From: Glandiceps talaboti
Taxonomy: Eukaryota > Hemichordata > Enteropneusta > Spengelidae
Reading direction: 5' to 3'
DNA: 64,000 nt
Assembly (NCBI RefSeq): GCF_964340395.1
Contig: NC_135568.1
Span: 3,462,501 to 3,526,500, forward strand
The notes beneath the pieces were generated by a model, which saw nothing but the letters and a program-made list of their open reading frames with translations, ran no database searches and had not been told where the DNA came from. The position numbers were made by a program, and so were the translations under genes. Below are positions 49,372-61,145 of this stretch, in pieces (position 1 is the stretch's first letter; every line of letters begins with the position of its first letter).

Positions 49372-49665
49372 TTATAACTTACTGGCTTCAAATCTACAAT
49401 CTAGTTTGAGCCTTGTTGCCGCCATTTGTTTCTGAATGACTAAAGTCCTTGGGTAAGATTTGAACCATGATTGTGCCTCAGTCAACCCAACTGTATAATT
49501 GGGGATCTGGTTTACAGATTGCAATGTAAATGGATTTAATCCTTTCTGTTTACAAAGGCTGCAATGGATTATATGCCCCCTAGGGAGTTGAGGAAGTACA
49601 AAGGACTGTTGTGCCATTACTGGTCCATGTCTGGTATAGAATTGATAGCACTGTGGACAAAGCAC
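49372..49665 (-). CDS. Unrecognised open frame with paired CxxC motifs, possible exon
   Basis: A 97-codon minus-strand frame inside Ikaros-type intron 1. It starts MLCPQCYQFYTRHG and has IIHCSLCKQKG about 30 residues later, so CxxC...CxxC could form a zinc ribbon. There is a good acceptor (TTTGTCCACAG) at its 5' side and a perfect donor GTAAGT near 49383. Splicing it to the known ATG exon would not keep that frame, so it is either an exon of something else, an alternative leader, or an old element fragment. I do not recognise the protein. Confidence 0.35.
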   Translation of the reverse strand: MLCPQCYQFYTRHGPVMAQQSFVLPQLPRGHIIHCSLCKQKGLNPFTLQSVNQIPNYTVGLTEAQSWFKSYPRTLVIQKQMAATRLKLDCRFEASKL

Positions 49666-50104
49666 TTTTATAAAAACATTTCATATGTGAGACACTAAGT
49701 CATACAAACATTGCTAATTTACATAATATCATATTATGTTGTCCTTTAGTCTCATTCATATTTATATTGTATCATTCATATTTAGTCTCACTCATATCTA
49801 TATTTACAATGTATATTTATATACAATACTATTTTTAGTACAAAAGCTTAAACCTATGTAGAAAATGAAAATTACAAACTGACCAGGTTTGTAATAGACT
49901 TACACACACAAATTCATTTATCTTACACATACTTCAAACAAGTGGAATGGCTTTAAGCTTCCTATTAAACTGAACTGTACAACTCAAATTAATCCTGATT
50001 ACAGAGTAAATGTTAGTACATTATTTCTCTAATCTTTTCAGTCTACACTGCAACAATCATCCACACCACACAAGGTCAAGTCCTTTCTCCATTCATATTG
50101 TCAG

Positions 50105-50230
50105 TACTCATAGTAGTCTAGCTGCTAGACCTCGAACACCCCTATTCAGGCTATCACCCTCACTAGCAACCTTTGGTCCCCTCACAGCGAGTAAAATAAC
50201 CCGAGAGGTCTAGCAGCAAGACTATACTCA
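50105..50230. mobile_element. MITE candidate, 114 bp, with TACTCA flanks
   Basis: Inverted ends TAGTCTWGCTGCTAGACCTC (50114 onward, and the complement ending 50224), flanked by direct TACTCA at 50105-50110 and 50225-50230. No coding capacity. Confidence 0.7.
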
Positions 50231-51651
50231 AGCCAACATTCATTCCACACTGCACTGAAAACAGTCTACCTACAGATACTCACGATGTGAACTCTTTGCA
50301 GCTATTTTAAGAAATGGCTTAAAGCTTACTGAATCTATGTTAAATTCTCTGAATTAGGAGAAAGTGAGTTAATTTATTTTCAATAGTCTCAATTTCAGAT
50401 TAATTCAATTGTAATCATATCAGCTTTCATCATTTCAATATAGTTAGTTTGTTTGTTATTTACTGTTTGCAGTTGTTAGATTATCCTTATGTACATTTTA
50501 TTTGTGTGAGGTGACCACAATGAATATATGTTTTTAACCATGTTTGTCTTACCCTTAGCAAAGGTATTCAGCGTTACGTCTTCTTAGCCTTTCAAGATTA
50601 ACGTTTTTTGTACTGCATATCTTTTTTTGCTTGTGGCTTACTGAAAAGTCTTTAGTCAAATAAAATCAATCATATACATAAATATGGGAACGGATGTCAA
50701 TGGACTCAGGGTTTATAGTTACTAAATAAAAAAAATTATATACACATAGTCAAACAAATTTTTGGGGAATTAACCAAATTTTCGCTGACGTTTCATCAGC
50801 ATTGTCAGGAGTGTTCTTCTGAGATCACTCACTGTCATATGATATATCCCAGACAATGTTGACATGATGTCAGCAAAAATGTGCGATTTACTTCCAGGAA
50901 TTTTTGGACTGTGTGGATAGATATTTTCGTGAATAAATATTTCAATTATTTTATCATTTGCACAGTCAAGTTGTGGAAATAAGTTTAATATAATTAATTT
51001 AATATAATTATAATAATTTTTCAGACAGTCATAAATCTACGGGAAAATGTTTGTATATGTTTGTAATTCTCTATAATTGAAAAGTAAAATTAATAAAAAT
51101 GCAAAAACATTTTCCACAGGATAAAATAATTTGTACAGGGAAACATGCAATCTAAATAGTTGGGTTACAGTGGGGAATGTTAATGTGCAATAAAACTGTT
51201 TTGTTAAATAAAATGACTTAAGTCGTAATATTGCACATCCTGAATAGTATTGAATCACCCGTGATTAAACACATTTGAGTAGCTGTACACATAATATGGA
51301 ACAATAAATCCAATCAAATACATTTTTGAGTTCATACCCAAAATCAGCACCCCAAAGAATCACAATCTCAACTTACTATACTACTTATAGATAAAATGGA
51401 CCTCTAAGTAACATGTATAATCTAATTATTGGTATATTAACAATTTTCAGTGAATTTATTGTTAGTTGTCTCGTCAATTTTTTTTTAAAAATGTAAGTTT
51501 AATATTTTAGAGAGCTCTACCAAAAATTATTTTAAAAGCATTAGATGTTAAACTTTTCAAGAAATCTTTTGTGATCTTTATAAACCCAAGTTTTTTCGAT
51601 GCAGTGAAAAAAGTCACCCAAATTCAAAGATATATGTCATTATAACATTAA

Positions 51652-51674
51652 GGGGAGGGGGAGGGGGAGGGGGT
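51652..51674 (+). other. G-quadruplex-like tract
   Basis: Four runs of four or five G separated by single A. It lies on the strand opposite to the Ikaros-type transcript. Confidence 0.8.
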
Positions 51675-52436
51675 GAAAGTGTATTCATGATGTACCCACA
51701 CAGACATTACAGCTGTTTACGTATTGACATTCAGTGTACACAGTGCCAGCAATATTTAGTAAATAGGTAATTTAGTTAAAATGGCCATATGGATGAGGAT
51801 TGGGTATTTATTTCAGAGTTTTAATTTATAAAACAATTTTATCGTGGCTTCCTACTTGATTAATAAATGTGAAACAACATATACCAAGTCTTTGTTTGTA
51901 ACTCAATAAATTGCAAAAGGTTAATAATGTGTGAAATGTTTTAACAGACAACACCTAATGAAAACTTAATAGCTGGAAATATAAGCACAAAGAAATGTCA
52001 AGGAAAGCACAATTTGTACCTCTCTTTCTAAGGTTACTTCTAAAAAAACCCATCAGGTTTCTGAATTCATTAAACATAGGTAAACATTCCATACTATGTT
52101 TATGTTATTGACCTGACATAACCTTTCAATAATTTACATATTCAAACACTTAACACAATGGTTAATTAAAGAACTACCAACAATATGCCTATTGTCTGAA
52201 ACAACAAAGTGTTAATGCCAGGTTGAAAACAATGAAAGAAGAACAACATGAAAATTAGTACCTTAAGTTAACTGTTAATTGAATTAATTACCTTTAACAA
52301 CATGTTGTGTAGAAAATACTGACTTTGTAATTGGGTTTCAAAAGTGTCAATAGTTAGATGTCTGAACTAAAAAATCAGGAATAATTAGTTTACTTGACAT
52401 GTCTTTCAAGGAATGGTCTTTGTAGTTCTGTAAAAC

Positions 52437-52545
52437 CAGCAGTTTTAGGGTGGTAAGTAGGTGAAATCTGAGTACCCTGGTAACTTTCCTGAGTTCCCCT
52501 AACAAAATTATGTGGTTTTTTACCTGGTTTCTCCCACCCAGTCTG
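52437..52545. repeat. Dispersed repeat R1, copy at 52.4 kb
   Basis: Contains AGGGTGGTAAGTAGGTGAAA and CTGAGTTCCCCTAACAAAAT, as in the NSF intron copies. Confidence 0.6.
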
Positions 52546-53419
52546 TTAATACGGTTTTCAAACTTTATCAAAAACTAAAGATTAGAAAAAAATAAAATAA
52601 CAGTTAAGTTACAATCTTTTTCTTCATCAACGAATCAAGATTCGTGTTAGCTGTCCTTAGATTAGATTGAGGGGAGGGGCCAATTTTGAAGAAGTAGTTT
52701 TAGTTAAACTCTGTGTATTTTTTACTCAAATATGAAGCTCTTTTTTATCTACATTCTCAGGAAATCTTTATTAAAACTCTGGGATCATTGAACCGAAATC
52801 TAATGAGCGTGATTAGACTTTGGGGAGGAGAAAAGCTAACAAGGTGTTTAAGTTTTCTACAGAAATTTTGGAAGTGTGGGATCAGAAATATCTACGTTTT
52901 TTCATTTACAACATATTGTATTCCCGGTTTATTGTTTTGCGAATTATTTTGCGGTTATGTTTTTGAGCGGGTGTTATCTGGCAGTTGAAATTGGCAGGTG
53001 CGGTGATGTATCGCCATAAGTTACACAGGTAGCGAGGAGAGACGCCATGATTTACGCGTCATAGCACGTGAAAATATTCAAGGACAACGTTCACATGGAA
53101 GTATGTTTGGGATAATCAGGAATGGTAAATTCATCACCGTCATGGGTTCTTTCGAAGCGAAAATCGTGTTTTAGTGACAAATACATTACTGTCAGGTTAT
53201 AATTTCAAAGGATTTAGCGACGGTGACTGCTTAGAATGTCACCACTGGAATGGCGTAGTCGCTCCCTTTTTTATCCTGGCCGAACGCAAGCGGCGCGGCA
53301 GGTGCCACAACCCGGGAAACGAAAGTCGAAACTAAGTTCTAACATGTAACACTGCCGTTGTTTCACAAAGTTTTCACGAATGTCAATCAAATCTAACATC
53401 ATAATGTTGGCACTCTTAC

Positions 53420-53640
53420 CTTGAAGAACAGAAGGGTGGTACGGAAAAGTTAAACACGACATATCACTAGCGTTTCGTACTGCATTTATCCATGTCTTCT
53501 CGAACAGGAAATAATCATCTACCTGAACGCTGCCATTTTAGCTCTGACGTCACTGGGTTAAAGGCGAAGGGTCCGTGACCTCACTAATCATCTGTGATCG
53601 CCATCGAGCACCTGGTCGCACGTATTTTTATTTTCGTCCA
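53420..53640 (-). promoter_or_regulatory. IKZF: Ikaros-type non-coding first exon and promoter with CRE
   Basis: The exon ends CTTCAAG/GTAAGAG (donor at 53419). Upstream, 53545-53552 is TGACGTCA, a full CRE palindrome, and AAAATGGC (YY1-type) lies just inside it. The leader as drawn has three upstream ATGs: two short frames within the exon, and one that crosses the splice and stops after the main ATG. The transcription start is not fixed. Confidence 0.65.
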
Positions 53641-53918
53641 AACACTTGCATACAATACGAGAATATTTATTTCAATGTATTGAAGTGATAGAAGATTATT
53701 GTAAGTTCTTGGATAATCACAATACGGTTGCAATAATCAGGAGATAGCGCAACAACAACGGATGATATGACCCTGGTAAACGAACCTGTCATCACGTCGT
53801 AAAGAAAACTGTCAGGTGTTGGGTAGTGCGCCCTCATCGAGTACATCGTCGGATATTCTGACTACTCGTTTCTGGGAAACATGCATGGGAAATGTTTAAA
53901 GCTTTCTCACAAGGCAGA

Positions 53919-54038
53919 TGTAAAATTAGTCCTGCTTGCATACGGAGGAATTCGGGACTCGATTCTGACAATTGTCCCTTAGAGTCAAGTCAGTAATACA
54001 GACTCGTGCACCGTCATGTAAGCAGGACTAATGTAAAA
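53919..54038. mobile_element. MITE candidate, 106 bp, with TGTAAAA direct repeats
   Basis: Terminal inverted repeats TTAGTCCTGCTTGCAT (53926) and ATGTAAGCAGGACTAA (to 54031), flanked by TGTAAAA at 53919-53925 and 54032-54038. The 7-8 bp target duplication fits a hAT-like origin. It lies about 0.4 kb upstream of the Ikaros-type promoter. Confidence 0.8.
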
Positions 54039-55154
54039 TGATATACATGTATACATATAGCCTGTACTGCTTAGTAGCGAAGAATGTTTCCATAGCAACT
54101 ATGCAAATCCCTTTCATAAAACGGAACAGGTCCCATTTTTTACTGTGGGTAGATTGACTAAAACTGTCCCTGAAACTAATTTCATTTCCGGTATATATTA
54201 TATATATACAAAATTATAATGAAGTATACAGTGAGGGTTTGTGTTCAAGTTGAGAGCGGGGTCGAGATAAAACTTTTTTCGCGTGGCATGGGAAAATCAC
54301 AAAGGGAATGTGTCAGATTCTATAATGGGACATAACAACAGGTGATACTTGATTGTCTTCTACAACAGAAATAGCAAGAAGTGTACAAAAAGAACAATTA
54401 CAATCATTAAGTAATTACGAAGCAGACATCTAATTATCACTTCCATTGAGATTACAATTTCTAGTTATAGACAACAGGGAACTGAGGAAGGTCATTGCGT
54501 TGTTATAGGTAAAGCTGTAAAGTGCTTTGAACAGTGTGGAAGAATGGCATATAAAACCTAACACCATCATTTTTAATTCATCGCTGTATGTGTACGCCAC
54601 TTTAATACCATCGTTTCTAAAAAAAATAAAAAAAAATAAAAAAAAGTAATTAGGGGCGTACACAGCGTGATCTTTCACAAATACCTCTATCGGGTGATTA
54701 ATTGATTTTGAACAATTCTGCATCTGCAAACATTTTAATCTGAGATATTTGGTACTTTTGAAACAGCTGCGATTGCCATTGACATTTGCCTGGAAATACT
54801 GGGAAAAGACAGGGGCGACGCCTTACTACTTCTACAACCTGTCCAGTGCTACCAGCTGTGAAACAAGATTGCTCTTTAAACAGCGCCGCTACTGGCCAAA
54901 CTATGCAATCTTTTGTTTTTCCGATAAGCGGCGCATGGCATAGTAAATTGCTCACAAAATGACACAATGCTATGCTATTCATTTTTTTGGGGGGGGACAC
55001 AGACGCAACTATTTCTCTTGTTTACTTTTGCTTCTCCCTTAGAAACCTAAAGGTGTGTACAGTATAAAGTTCGAGTAAGATTTGTCATAGCAGTTTGTCA
55101 ATAGTCATGGTAAACTACAAGTCAACCCTATCATGAGGTAAGTGTATCCAATGT

Positions 55155-55518
55155 GACACACATACATACACACACACTTACACACACACACACACATATC
55201 CACATACATACATACATACATACACACACACATACATGTAGATACATACATATATATACATGCACACATACATACATACATACATACACACACACATACA
55301 TACATACATACATACATACATACATACATACATACAAACAAGCATGCATGCATGCATGCATGCATGCATGCATGCATGCATACATACATACATACATACA
55401 TACATACATACATACATACATACATACATACATACATACATACATACATACATACATACATACAAACATACATACATACATACATACATACATACATTCA
55501 TGCATGCATGTGCATAAG
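55155..55518. repeat. (CATA)n array with an internal (GCAT)n block
   Basis: CA and CATA repeats surround nine to ten GCAT units at 55341-55381. Long frames on both strands are artefacts. Confidence 0.97.
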
Positions 55519-57021
55519 CACACACACGTTACACTTTTTCATCATATATCATTTCCATAATATATTCTTATTTTTTAGAGTAAAACAATTTCACTTTTTG
55601 GTACCTTTATAAAAAAAACATACAATCTTCAATAAAGTGATGAAATATTGTCTGCAACACAGTATTAACACTGGGCAACTGGTAGAGGATAGTTCATTTT
55701 CACTACTACCATTGGAGTGGATAAGATGTATATCGAAGCCTGCCCTCTATGGTTGGAAAATAGTTTTATTTTTGGACCAAGTAATCTCTACACAAGGTAC
55801 ATTGTATGGTCATGATAATATTTGGTTCAAAAACAAACACAAACAACATGAATTTCAACAAACGTTGAGTTTTATTTAGCCATCATTTGAAATACACACA
55901 CATTACATCATCTATAACATTGAAATTTCTTCTGCATCACTCATTCAATTTCATACAGACATATTTTCTAGCTCATAGTCTAATATGATACTAGATTTTT
56001 TCCTGAGAAAATGTTCCCAAATTTGTGGTCGTTGAAAAGATGTGGGTGAAGTAGGGCTGAGTGTGCATGACTTAGGTGAATGAATGGACAAAATCTTCAA
56101 AATAACATTATCAACCACCCCTTCTTCAAAGTTAATGGTATGACCCACATACTATGATTCCATGGGCCAGTACCACTGCTGCACAGAACAGGGGTGTATT
56201 TAATCTGAAAACTTATTCAAAATCAAATCAAAGTCCTGCTTTGATAAATTAACTGTGATAGGAATTTCAAAGTTCTTACCATTTTGGCACTAAGTCTAGC
56301 AATGACATTTTCATCTTTCACTCACTGTTTTCCCGCCATTTTTATGAAAATATTTGTTGCCAATAATCAGTCAAAATTTTCAGAAATTGATTCATTTTTC
56401 ATAAATTATTGGACTTTTGTTGTTTAAATCCAACTGAGCATTTCTTCTGGCATTTACATCTCATTTACATCTCATTATTTGTGGCAAAATAAACCAGAAA
56501 CGGCTCCACAAACCAATTTCACTTGTGTGGCAGGATTATGAGTTGGGGTGAAAGGTCATCCAGAACCAATCAGAGTAATCTGATGAGATGAATATGGCTC
56601 AATTTCTATAGTCTCTGACTGAACAACTCCCAGAACAACAAAATTGAAAACAAATGATAATAGACGTAGGAAATAGAGATATTACAATAAAGAAACTGAG
56701 CTGTATTCACTATATCAGATATTAATCAGATTAATCCACGACTAAAGCAATGAGGGCACATCAACAATCGACGAGAAATCACTTTCTTTTTATATACAGG
56801 TTTAAAATACGACAACTAATTTGAATACGAGCGGCAATCTTTTATCTAAAACATGACTATCAAAATACAATTTTTCTCTCATTTTTGTAATCAAACTACC
56901 TTGGTTGACATTTACAATAATACGACAAATGTTGAATAGCACAATTTTGATAAATATGACATTTGGTTGACAATATGGTACAATACAACAGGTAAACATT
57001 CAAGCTGAGTTTTAATACAAG

Positions 57022-57261
57022 CAACAATAGGGAACTTGCAATCCAAACTGAGCATGGGATTATCTGAGGTTATCATAAAACCTAATCTGGAGCTACCGAT
57101 AAAATAAACCTTCCACAAAGGTCAGGGTGACTACGAATTGATTATTTGTGGTTACAAACAATGTGACAATATTGTTTACGATACTAATTGATTAGTATTT
57201 ATTATCACATTTCCCATGATGCAACATTCAACATGGCGGGTTTGCAAGTTCCCTATTGTTG
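57022..57261. mobile_element. MITE candidate, 240 bp, perfect 20-bp terminal inverted repeats
   Basis: CAACAATAGGGAACTTGCAA at 57022-57041 is exactly complemented at 57242-57261. No coding capacity and no clear target duplication. Confidence 0.75.
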
Positions 57262-58529
57262 ATGCCATTTTAAATTATACATTTTCATACTTTGATTCCA
57301 TTTTTTGAGGATAATTGTCAAAAATATTGCAAGTATGATATTGGAAAAATTGAACTGTGCCCTCACATGGTAAGAACTATGATTGCCCCTTTCTTGATGA
57401 GAAATGATACAAAATATGAACTTTCAAATAAAAAATATACACTTTGAAATTAAACCATCATCAGGCATACAACTTTACAATATTTCCAGTTCACTATTTG
57501 TCTAAAAATCCGTATCAGGTAATACCATGGCTTATACATGTCAGGAGAATTCTCAATGCAAGTATCTGTCAATCATGATGTAATTACATGACATCACTTC
57601 CTCTCAAGATGGCTGCCACACAATCATACATGCAAATTCCACAGTGTTCAAAATGAAATATCCGTAATAATCCAGATGGGATATTATTAAAGTATTAGCC
57701 AACACTTGGCTACTTGCAAAATAAAGACAAGTTTTGTTTGGACTACTAAATTTGCATGGTCCAATTTCTCTAACTTTTAAAATTCTAATAGACACTACAT
57801 TTGTATATGACAGTTCCCTATCTACACTGCACAATGGTAGTTTACATGATAAAGTGTGGGGAGGTGGAGTGACATCTGTTGATAGTGACGTTGTCGGTGA
57901 CATCGTCATGGCAATGCCGATAATTCCATATAATAAAAGGGGTGGGTAGGAGTGTTGTGTATCAGCACGCCGCGAAGTTCACCCAGGTGTACTGCTTTAC
58001 CTTTATATACCTGTTCAGGTATGCATATTCATAAGGTTATCAATATTCATGTTTGGTTTAACCAATCATTATGCAGTGTAGATAAGGTGGAATATACCGA
58101 TACTATTCTGTGATAGTATGTATGGTTAATGTGTTGTATTCAAACAGAACAACGACTTCTAATATGGAAATGGGAAGATTTTTTTTTCACCTGGCACAAG
58201 TTGATTGTATTGTTCTAATAATGCATGTGTACAAAACTTATAAATGTTTTCTAAGATCCTACACTGCCAACAATCCTAAGCTATCTCAAATATCTTGGTT
58301 TGACAGCATACATGTGTCATTGGATCAGAATGGATTTTCTTGGTTTTGTGAAAATATTACATAAGAACCATGTCATCTGTAATTTTGATTTGCATATTAT
58401 GGTTTATATAACCACATGGTCTGACCAATGAAATCTTGGAATAATTTTACTGCCGTCAACAAGACTTTGTATGTCTGTCATGATGGGTATATAGCTAGCT
58501 TAGGGTTGAGGCCACACTAACAACATTTC

Positions 58530-59150
58530 AGATTATAACTGTGGAATAAATAGCACTGACTTTGCTTGTATGCAGTGAACTAAGTGAAGACTTCATGCAA
58601 AGATACAACTTTAGAATGAATAGCGATAACTTTGTTTGTATGAAGTGAGCTAATGAAAGACTTCATGCAAAGATACAACTGTGGAATGAATAGCGGTAAC
58701 TTTGCTTGTCTGAAATAAAGATAACATTAGGTAAACACAACAAGTTCATGACACTGATGCCAAAACTAGAGTGGAAAGCTATGATGCAGATTATCACAAC
58801 ACTCTTATCAGCATGTTTATATCTGTGAAATTACTCACATAGTGTAGTAAATTGTCTGTTTCTACATCAGAAAACTGGACATTCTATCAACATCCCACAT
58901 ATAAATAAACACAGATCCCAGGTACTTTTGTCTGATTAATTACCGAAAACAAAGTCTCATTCCTGATTGCAAATATGCAAAGTTAACTGCTATTTATTCC
59001 ACTCTTGTATCTTTGGTAGCGTACTGTTTAAAATATGCAAAGTTAACGCTATTTATTCCATTGTTGTATCTTTAGCAGTATGTTGTTTATAATTTTCAAA
59101 GTTAACGCTATTTATTCCATTTTTGTATCTTTAGCAGTGTGCTGTTTACA
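58530..59150. repeat. Inverted pair of three-unit tandem arrays
   Basis: The left arm (58537-58712) has three units with AAGATACAACTGTGGAATGA and ATAGCGGTAACTTTGCTTGT forms. The right arm (58972-59150) has three units of the reverse complement (GCAAAGTTAACGCTATTTAT, TCCATTGTTGTATCTTT). The spacer of about 260 bp is unrelated. Confidence 0.85.
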
Positions 59151-59304
59151 TTACCTGAACAATAAATCAATAATACATTTTTCCAGTCATTTTTAGTTCT
59201 GGACAGTCTACAATGTCGGAATATATCACGCCAGGATTTTTTTTCACTTGTCCTCTATAAGGACAGTTTTTCCATTTTTTTTTTATGTTGACAGAGACTC
59301 TCCT

Positions 59305-59396
59305 TATTTGCTATAAAAGAAGAAATCTGATTGGTCTTTCTTTGTATTAAAAATAAGAAGAACTCTGATTGGTCTTTCCTTGTATTAAAGTTAACT
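59305..59396. repeat. Tandem duplication of about 46 bp with CTGATTGGTCTTTC
   Basis: Two units, each with an inverted CCAAT box, followed by TTGTATTAAA. Confidence 0.85.
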
Positions 59397-59944
59397 GATA
59401 TATTTTTTTCACAATATTTCCAGAATTTGGATGGAAATGTGAAGATTTTAAAACATAAATGACGAGAAATGGATAAAACAGTCCCTGGCCAAATCAAATA
59501 GAGTAGATTTGTCCCTTGCCACCCTCTCTTGTAAGTAGTTCCCCTTTTTAATATAATTTTGTTAAATAACATGACTCATCGCTTTTCCAAAGGAATTCTG
59601 AACAACCAAGACGTCATCTAAAAACACTTGGGTGTATACATTGGTCTTACACCCCTACTTTACAATAGAATGTCCCCATATTGGAATATACCAAGCAAAT
59701 GATTTTTAGGGGGTTGAAGCTAGTGCTTGTTGATATAAGGAATGTTAGAGAAATGTTTCTTGATTTTCACAGACATGCGATAAAATTACGGGGAAAAACA
59801 AAATGTTTATTTTTATATAAAAGTATAATCTTTACATGGTAATTTTTAAGACTCTCAATCTTTAGTTAGAAAGATTTGTTTCTTTAAATATGTTTTCCTT
59901 GAATAACAGCTGCATTTTGTACCCAGTGTACGAAGAACAGACAA

Positions 59945-60436
59945 CTGAGTTCGGAGTTTACGTGTAATGTTCAAAAATCTACACGCTAAAATAATTTTTC
60001 GAGTGCAAAATACATTATTCATGAGATAGTTGGTTACATGAGTACAAATTGTGTTTATTGGTCAATTTTCAAGTAGTTGAAAATTACTCTTGAATATTCA
60101 TGAGCCTCACTTTCATCCAACCAATGAAATGGTTTATGTACTAATAATTCATGAATATTCATGAGCTTCAGTTTTGGGTACAAGTGTTTTATTCTCATTC
60201 AACCAATGATATGGCTTATGTGATAGTGTCATGAATATTCATAAGCCTCAACTTCACTGTCAAATATTCAACAAATGATAAGGAATGTGTTATTTTCATG
60301 AATATTCAAAGCCTCAATTTAACAGCCAATCATAGACCCCAATAGACACCTTTGTTGAAATAAATGCTGGTGACCATTGCTCTTTGAATGACAATATGAT
60401 GAAAAAAGAACTCAGCCCAAAAAACTCCGAACTCAG
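59945..60436. mobile_element. Inverted-repeat element with internal ATGAATATTCAT subrepeats
   Basis: CTGAGTTCGGAGTTT (59945-59959) is perfectly complemented at 60422-60436. Inside, four degenerate units of about 60-80 bp each carry (A)TGAATATTCAT with GAGCCTCA, and most carry AACCAATGA. No coding capacity; probably a non-autonomous DNA element. Confidence 0.65.
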
Positions 60437-61016
60437 CATCCGTTAGTCTCCAACTGGGTTATTACAGGAGGATTATTGTATACAAAGAACATAAGAAGGA
60501 ATATGTCACCAGAAAATGATATTTTCTATCATACTCAATCATACTCTAGCTTTATATATATACAGTACCATGATTGGTCCATTCCACATCACTGTTCTAA
60601 TCTGAACCAATCGGGATGTATATTTCAGAGATATTGTGGTGTGTACTAGTGATTTGTACACTATGCACAAATCCTTCAGTTAAGTACAAAGCATTTATAC
60701 AGCATATGGCTACCAAGTCTATCAACAGTAGATATTATGAAACGTCCAGAAAAATGAAATAAATTATGTATAATAGAATTGTTTGGACTGACATCATTTG
60801 ACTTTTTAAAAAATCATACACTGAGTATTCACATATTCTTTGCATTGCATCATTCCACAATGATTGACAGCTACCGAGCATGATGACGAACCCTGTGTCC
60901 CTGGTTACTATGGTGACTGTTCCCATGGTGATGGAAGCCCATCACAACACACTATATTGCGATGTCCACCTGAGAAGTCTTTGTTGCCACGTATTTTATG
61001 TGCATAGCAACGGCTT
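60437..61016 (-). other. Gene 3 3'UTR (inferred)
   Basis: Follows the TGA in transcript order. No exon is seen. Minus-strand AATAAA candidates lie further on, at about 60188 and 60052, inside the inverted-repeat element. Confidence 0.45.
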
Positions 61017-61145
61017 TCAGCTGACTTGTCCATTTGCTTGTTGTCTCCATAGATTTGAATCTTCATGATTGTTGCTATTGTAGTTAGAAGCAATCGTCGT
61101 AGCAACTGAACACTCTTCATCACTTTCTGAGGAATGCAAATCAAC
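61017..61145 (-). CDS. Gene 3 terminal coding exon c
   Basis: After acceptor CTGTAG it encodes VDLHSSESDEECSVATTIAS and ends WRQQANGQVS with stop TGA at 61019-61017. The longer frame at 60908-61156 on the same strand is in another phase and is not used. Confidence 0.7.
   Translation of the reverse strand, partial: VDLHSSESDEECSVATTIASNYNSNNHEDSNLWRQQANGQVS

Larger units (their letters stand above)
48727..53419 (-). other. Ikaros-type gene intron 1 (4.7 kb)
   Basis: Between the non-coding first exon and the ATG exon. It carries an unexplained open frame (49372-49665), a MITE candidate (50105-50230), a G-quadruplex-like tract (51652-51674) and an R1 copy (52440-52545). Confidence 0.7.
54039..60000. 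other. Gene-poor interval upstream of the Ikaros-type gene
   Basis: No assured exon. A minus-strand frame at 54430-54729 after a T-rich acceptor-like run (ending RNDGIKVAYTYSDELKMMVL and onward) is not recognised. Repeats listed separately fill much of the rest; 55.6-57.0 and 57.3-58.5 kb show nothing identifiable. Confidence 0.6.

Noticed and set aside
50744-50880. Possible Penelope-like terminus or hammerhead ribozyme (CTGATGAAACGTCAGCGAAA on the minus strand)
   Set aside because: The core words CTGATGA and GAAA are present but the segment between them cannot form the required stem II, so a ribozyme call is not supported; the element assignment is too weak.
51652-51674. Regulatory promoter G-quadruplex
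   Set aside because: A G4-like tract is visible but it is deep in an intron with no sign of a nearby start, so only the sequence feature is reported.
55105-55612. HTYIHT / MYVC-type long frames
   Set aside because: Microsatellite artefacts on both strands.
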